DNA from: Sorangium cellulosum
GTDB lineage: Bacteria; Myxococcota_A; Polyangia; Polyangiales; Polyangiaceae
DNA: 64,000 nt
Reading direction: 5' to 3'
Assembly: GCF_002950945.1 (NCBI RefSeq)
Contig: NZ_CP012673.1
Location: 2,542,001 to 2,606,000, forward strand
Program-made: the position numbers and the translations under genes
Notes under the pieces: model-generated
What the model saw: the letters and a program-made list of their open reading frames with translations, nothing else
What the model was told of the DNA's origin: nothing
Database searches by the model: none
Part shown: positions 59,943-64,000 of the stretch, one piece after another
How the letters are laid out: each line of letters starts with the position of its first letter
Position numbering within the stretch: position 1 is the first letter of the stretch

Positions 59943-60962
59943 ATGCCCGACGACGAGCTCGTCTTTGCCTCCATGCCCGCCGCGCTCATCTCCTTCGCCT
60001 GCTCGCGCGGCGTCCCGCAGGACGATCTCCTCCGCGCCGCCGGCGTCTCGGCCGAGGCGCTCGCCGCGCCCGACGAGCTCGTGCCGTACGGGTCGCTCCT
60101 CGGGCTCTGGGAGCTCCTGCTCCGGCGCTTCCCGGGCGAGCCGCTCGGGCTTTCGTACGCGCAGTGGATCCCGGTGTCGGTCGTCGGCATCGTGGGGCAC
60201 GCCATCCGCCACAGCGAGACGTTGCGGCAGGGCGTCGCGGTGTATGCCCGGTTCTGCCGGCTCATGGACCCGCACCTCCGCCTCGCCGTGGAGGAGCACG
60301 GCGAGGTCGTCCACCTCGCGCTCGAGCACGAGCCGCGCGTCGTCGCCATGGCCGAGCCGATGGAGATGATGATCGCGGCGCTCGCGCGCTTCATCGCGCT
60401 CTACCTCGACGGCGCCGCGCGGCCGGCCGAGGCCCGGTTCCGCCACGCTCGCCGGCACCCGCCGGCGCGCTACGAGGAGGCGATCGGCGTCCCGGCCCGC
60501 TTCGAGGCGGCCTCCACGTGCCTCGTCTACGACGCGCGTTTCCTCGACGCGCCCGTCGTGGGAGCGGACCCGTCGGTCCACGACTACCTCGTGCGCCAGG
60601 CCGAGCGGCTCCTCGCCGCGCGCGCGGCCCCGGCCGGCGCCGCGCCGCTCGACGCCCGCGTGCGCGCGCGCATCGACGAGCGGATCGAGCGCGGCGAGGT
60701 GGAGCAGGAGCAGATCGCGCGCGCGCTGGGCATGAGCACGCGCTCGCTCCAGCGCGCCCTCAAGGATCTCGGCACGTCGTTCACGGCCCAGCTCGACGAG
60801 GTCCGGCGGGCGAGGGCGCTCGAGCTCGTCCGCCGCCGCGACGTGACGCTCCAGGAGATCGCGTTCCTGCTCGGCTACGGGGAGCCGCGCCACTTCTACC
60901 GGAGCTTCCGCCGCTGGACCGGGAGCACGCCGGGCGAGTACCGGCGCGCCAACGCGCGCTAG
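59943..60962 (+). CDS. AraC-family regulator with arabinose-binding-like N-terminal domain
   Basis: 339 residues. The N-terminal domain (PF12625-like) shows YGSLLGLWELLLRRFPGEPL and VGIVGHAIRHSETLRQGVAV. The C-terminal AraC domain has two helix-turn-helices: QEQIARALGMSTRSLQRALK and LQEIAFLLGYGEPRHFYRSF, ending in GSTPGEYRR. It lies 50 bases downstream of the DUF1552 gene, on the same strand, so it may be part of that unit or control it. The ATG at 59943 has no strong ribosome-binding site. Inducer unknown. Confidence 0.88.
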   Translation: MPDDELVFASMPAALISFACSRGVPQDDLLRAAGVSAEALAAPDELVPYGSLLGLWELLLRRFPGEPLGLSYAQWIPVSVVGIVGHAIRHSETLRQGVAVYARFCRLMDPHLRLAVEEHGEVVHLALEHEPRVVAMAEPMEMMIAALARFIALYLDGAARPAEARFRHARRHPPARYEEAIGVPARFEAASTCLVYDARFLDAPVVGADPSVHDYLVRQAERLLAARAAPAGAAPLDARVRARIDERIERGEVEQEQIARALGMSTRSLQRALKDLGTSFTAQLDEVRRARALELVRRRDVTLQEIAFLLGYGEPRHFYRSFRRWTGSTPGEYRRANAR

Positions 60963-61072
60963 CGCCGAGCACCGGCGCACCCACGTGTGGTAGCGCCGGC
61001 GCGCGATGTCTCCCGGGGAGGCGCGCCGCAAACGGCGCCCGGCGGCGAGCCCTTTGCGATAAGGTGGGCCGC

Positions 61073-62323
61073 ATGCTTCGCAGGGTCCACATCCGGGGGT
61101 TCAAGACCGCGATCGACGCGGTCCTGGACCTCGGGCGGCTCAACGTGTTCGTGGGGCCGAACGGAGCGGGCAAGAGCAACCTGCTCGAGGCGATCGCGGT
61201 GCTCGGCTGCGCCGCGTCCGGGCGGGTGGACTACGACGCCTTCCGGGCGCGCGGGATCCGGCCCGGGAAACCTGGCCTGCTCAAGACCGCGCTGAGCTCC
61301 GAGAAGCGGGCCGCGCGCACCATCCTGCTCGAGGCGGTGTCCGACAGCACGCGTTACCAGGTGGTCCTCGGTGATTCGGCGCTCGGGCGCGGCGCCTCGA
61401 CGGGGAGCGCGGCGTGGCGGTTCGACAAGGAGACCTTCTCCGAGGGAGAGCAGGAGGTCGGCTCCCGCTCGAAGGGCGAGGGCTACCTCGTCCACGCGGA
61501 CGGGGCGAGACAGGCGATCACGGCGCGGCTCGACCGCGGGATCGCGCCGCTCGTGGGCACGACGCGCGGGGAAGGGGAGATGTCGTCGCTGCTCCGCGCG
61601 CTCGAGGAGTTCGCGATCTACGCGCCGCTGCCGCCGATGCTGCGCGCCCAGATCCCGGATCCCGCGCAGAAGCAGCCGGTCGGCCTCATGGGGGGCGGGC
61701 TGGCCGAAGCGCTGCTCGAGCTGAAGCAAGCCGGGGCCAAGAACGCGGCGCTGCTGCGCCGGATCGAGCAGGAGCTCAAGGAGCTCGGCGGCTGGGTAGA
61801 GCGGGTGTCCTTCGAGCCCGAGAGCGGCTATCCGGGCGTGCCGACGGGCGCGGGGAGGAGCCTCGATCCACACCTCGGCCTCCGCTTGCAAGATCGTTAT
61901 CTCCGGTCCGAGGTGGGCTGGCTGTCCGCGGTCGAGGCCAACGAAGGGACACTCCATGTCCTCTTCCTCCTCACGATGCTCTACCACCCGACGACGCCGC
62001 AGGTCCTCGCGATCGACAACGTCGATCAGTCGCTGAACCCGCAGCTCGCGCGCTACCTCCTCGCGCGCGTGCAGGCGCTCGTCCTCGCCGAGCCGAAGCG
62101 GCCGCAGCTGCTCGTCACGACGCACAACCCGCTCGCCCTCGACGCGCTGGACCTGAAGGACGACCGGGTGCGCCTGTTCATCGTGAGCCGCGACAAGAGG
62201 ACCGGCGCGACCTCGGTGGAGCGGATGCACCACACCGACGCCCTCGAGCGCGCGAAGGAGCACAACATGACGCTGTCGCGCCTCTGGCTCTCCGGCGCGC
62301 TGGGCGGGATGCCGGGGGTCTGA
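61073..62323 (+). CDS. SMC/RecF/OLD-like AAA ATPase (AAA_21 type)
   Basis: 416 residues. Walker A is GPNGAGKS at 28-35, in the typical opening RGFKTAIDAVLDLGRLNVFV. The Walker B region is VLAIDNVDQSLNP (about 312-324), with Asn where the catalytic Glu is common. The H-loop is LLVTTHNPLALDAL. Between these lies a helical insertion with charged coiled-coil-like segments. AAGGTGG precedes the ATG. The stop is followed after 5 bases by a Toprim-like gene, so the two are co-translated. Such ATPase-nuclease pairs (Gabija, PARIS, OLD-like) act in antiphage defence in other bacteria; here the role is inferred. Confidence 0.88.
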   Translation: MLRRVHIRGFKTAIDAVLDLGRLNVFVGPNGAGKSNLLEAIAVLGCAASGRVDYDAFRARGIRPGKPGLLKTALSSEKRAARTILLEAVSDSTRYQVVLGDSALGRGASTGSAAWRFDKETFSEGEQEVGSRSKGEGYLVHADGARQAITARLDRGIAPLVGTTRGEGEMSSLLRALEEFAIYAPLPPMLRAQIPDPAQKQPVGLMGGGLAEALLELKQAGAKNAALLRRIEQELKELGGWVERVSFEPESGYPGVPTGAGRSLDPHLGLRLQDRYLRSEVGWLSAVEANEGTLHVLFLLTMLYHPTTPQVLAIDNVDQSLNPQLARYLLARVQALVLAEPKRPQLLVTTHNPLALDALDLKDDRVRLFIVSRDKRTGATSVERMHHTDALERAKEHNMTLSRLWLSGALGGMPGV

Positions 62324-62328
62324 GCGCC

Positions 62329-63024
62329 GTGATCATCGGGATCGTATGCGAGGGGAGCTCCGACTTTCCCGTTCTCGAGGCGGTGGTGGAGGCCGCGCTC
62401 GGAGACGGCCACGAGGTGCGTTATCTGCGGCCCGAGACCGACGCGCTCTTCAGGCCGGGCGGATGGACCGCGGTCAAGGCGTGGTGCGAGGAACACGCGT
62501 CATGGCTGTCGGACTTCATGACGGTGGGCAATATCGATCTGTTGATCATCCACGTCGACGCCGACGTCCGTCGGCACGTCCCTGAGCTCAAGAAGAAGAA
62601 GGGAGAGCCCACGACGCAGGACCTCTGCGACACGATCAAGGGGTGGCTGAAGCTCCGTCAGAGCGCGAAGGGGAGGCGGGTGCTCATCGTCATCCCGGCG
62701 CAAGCCACGGAGGCCTGGCTCGTGGCCGCCCAGGGGGGCGCGACGCCGGACCTGGAGAAGGAGGCGAAGCCGGTCACAAGGCTCGTCCAGCGAAAGCTGG
62801 TGAGCACGATCGGCGGGAAGCCCGACAAGAGCCCCGCCGTGTACAGGGACCTCGCGACGCCGCTCAGGAGCCACGCGGCCGAGCTGCGGGGCGTGCTCCG
62901 GGAGCTGGATCACTTCATGGGGAAGCTGGAGGCGGGCCGGGAGCGGACGGGGGCCAGGCGGAGCACGCCGTCGCGCCGCGCGCCGCCGCCGGCGCTCCCT
63001 CGGGGCAGCGCGGACGTCCTGTAG
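62329..63024 (+). CDS. Toprim-like/DUF4276-type protein, partner of the ATPase
   Basis: 231 residues from a GTG 5 bases after the ATPase stop. The N-terminus VIIGIVCEGSSDFPVLEAVV carries the Glu8 of a Toprim motif (CEGSSD), and LLIIHVDADV gives the DxD pair (Asp77, Asp79), as in OLD-family and DUF4276 proteins. A third conserved stretch is VIPAQATEAWLVAA (Glu128). These residues would bind Mg2+ for nuclease activity. The C-terminal 30 residues are basic and Pro-rich. The pair is a good candidate for a small two-gene defence system; no other defence gene is adjacent. Confidence 0.8.
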   Translation: MIIGIVCEGSSDFPVLEAVVEAALGDGHEVRYLRPETDALFRPGGWTAVKAWCEEHASWLSDFMTVGNIDLLIIHVDADVRRHVPELKKKKGEPTTQDLCDTIKGWLKLRQSAKGRRVLIVIPAQATEAWLVAAQGGATPDLEKEAKPVTRLVQRKLVSTIGGKPDKSPAVYRDLATPLRSHAAELRGVLRELDHFMGKLEAGRERTGARRSTPSRRAPPPALPRGSADVL

Positions 63025-63172
63025 CGGCGCTGGTCCAGGGTCGCCTGGCGCGATCCGTCGCAACGTTGGCGCCCGCCGCCGCTGCCGCGGCGCCGCGCCG
63101 GACCCATCGTTGGCATCGGTCCCGGCGCCGCGCCGCGCGCCTGCCGGGATCGAGCTCCTGCCGAGGTGCGCC

Positions 63173-64000
63173 ATGAGCCATTTGCCCCGAGGCCCGCAGG
63201 GCCGATTCCTGACGACTTACCAGTTCATCGCCCGTCCGTACGAGTTCCTGCACCGCTGCGCCGCCACCTACGGCGGCGTGTTCAACGTCCCGATGTACAA
63301 CGGCGACGTCGTGATGGCCGGCAGCCCCGCGTCGGTGCAGGACGTGATGACCGCGCCGCCGGAGACGTTCGTGCCGTATTCCACCAAGTCGATCGGCCTC
63401 CTCCTGGGGCCGCAGTCGCTCCTGATGCTCTCGGGCGAGCGCCACCGGCGGGAGCGGAAGCTGCTGACGCCGCCGTTCCACGGCGACCGCATGCGCGCCT
63501 ATGCGGCGGCGATGGCGGACGTCACCGCCCGCCGCTTCGCCGAGGCGGCGCGTGCGCCCCGCGCCGTCGCGCAGGAGGTCGCGCAGGCGATCTCGCTCGA
63601 CGTCATCCTGCGCGCCGTGTTCGGGGTGGAGGAGCCCGCCCGGATGCGCGCGTTCGCGCGCGCGGTCGTGGCGATGGGCGACGCGTTGACCCCGGCGATG
63701 GCCTTCCTGCCGTTCCTGCAGCGGGAGCTCGGCGGCTTCGGCCCGTACGCGCGCTTCCGCCGGCGCGTCGCCGACCTGGAGGCGCTGATGCGCGGGCAGA
63801 TCGAGCGGGCGCGCGCGGCGCCGGGGGACGACATCCTGAGCCTCCTGGTCTCGGCCCGCTACGACGACGGGTCGGCCATGAGCGAGCAGGCGATCTTCGA
63901 CGAGCTCCGGACGTTGCTCTTCGCCGGGCACGAGACCACGGCGATCGCCCTCGCGTGGGCCCTGGATCACGTTCACCGCGACCCCGGCGTCCTCGCGCGG
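63173..64000 (+). CDS. cytochrome P450 (3' end outside window)
   Basis: At least 276 residues, open at the right edge. The I-helix oxygen-binding motif LLFAGHETTAIALAWAL is clear, and the N-terminus (LPRGPQGRFLTTYQFIARPY, then HRCAATYGGVFNVPMYNGDV) is like class CYP110/CYP1xx bacterial P450s without a membrane anchor. FAEAARAPRAVAQEVAQAIS and LDVILRAVFGVEEPARMRAF correspond to helices D-E. The heme-binding cysteine lies beyond the window. GAGGTGCGCC precedes the ATG. It probably hydroxylates a lipid or secondary metabolite; no redox partner gene is visible. Confidence 0.9.
   Translation, partial: MSHLPRGPQGRFLTTYQFIARPYEFLHRCAATYGGVFNVPMYNGDVVMAGSPASVQDVMTAPPETFVPYSTKSIGLLLGPQSLLMLSGERHRRERKLLTPPFHGDRMRAYAAAMADVTARRFAEAARAPRAVAQEVAQAISLDVILRAVFGVEEPARMRAFARAVVAMGDALTPAMAFLPFLQRELGGFGPYARFRRRVADLEALMRGQIERARAAPGDDILSLLVSARYDDGSAMSEQAIFDELRTLLFAGHETTAIALAWALDHVHRDPGVLAR

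Overview
The window looks like chromosomal DNA of a soil myxobacterium of the Sorangium/Polyangium type. The inference rests on very high GC content, low coding density with many single-gene units, numerous secreted lipoproteins with Gly/Ser-rich linkers, Myxococcus cysteine-rich (DUF4215) repeats, a Ser/Thr kinase fused to an AAA ATPase and TPRs, and many one-component regulators (MarR, LysR, AraC, ArsR). I see no rRNA, tRNA, CRISPR array, insertion sequence or prophage. The left edge cuts a beta-propeller gene and the right edge cuts a cytochrome P450 gene.

Layout. 0-8 kb: beta-propeller protein (partial), MarR/VOC operon with a candidate operator, uracil-DNA glycosylase overlapping a rhomboid protease, a DnaJ-type zinc-finger protein coupled to a metallo-beta-lactamase-fold hydrolase, and an AraC regulator. 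8-16 kb: a VWA protein and a 1,889-residue composite lipoprotein separated by a perfect 20-bp-stem hairpin. 16-30 kb: amidase, a short LamG-like lipoprotein, a NhaR-type regulator divergent from two small genes, a LysR-DoxX pair with shared operator-like dyads, a MarR regulator divergent from a DUF4386-like membrane protein, a LysR regulator divergent from an MFS transporter, and a GMC oxidoreductase. 30-39 kb: ferritin-like protein, PAS-PAS-STAS (RsbR-like) protein, a 1,340-residue kinase/ATPase/TPR protein coupled to a pentapeptide-repeat lipoprotein, and an ABC-type binding protein.

39-54 kb: four tandem internalin-like leucine-rich-repeat lipoproteins with a relic of another 3' end, a secreted beta-solenoid protein, a phosphotransferase preceded by a 21-bp dyad array, and a 1,853-residue cysteine-rich lipoprotein built from nested repeats around a fibro-slime/PA14-like domain. 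54-64 kb: M20 amidohydrolase, GTP cyclohydrolase II, ArsR regulator, a DUF1592/DUF1552 secreted pair followed by AraC, an SMC/OLD-like ATPase coupled to a Toprim-like protein (a candidate defence cassette), and the P450.

Three copies of a long palindrome built from CGCCAAGG units (2464, 27073, 32662) lie just past gene ends and probably act as terminators or folded RNA elements. The most promising leads are the ATPase/Toprim pair, the LRR lipoprotein array with its in-frame relic, the 21-bp dyad array and the CGCCAAGG palindrome family.
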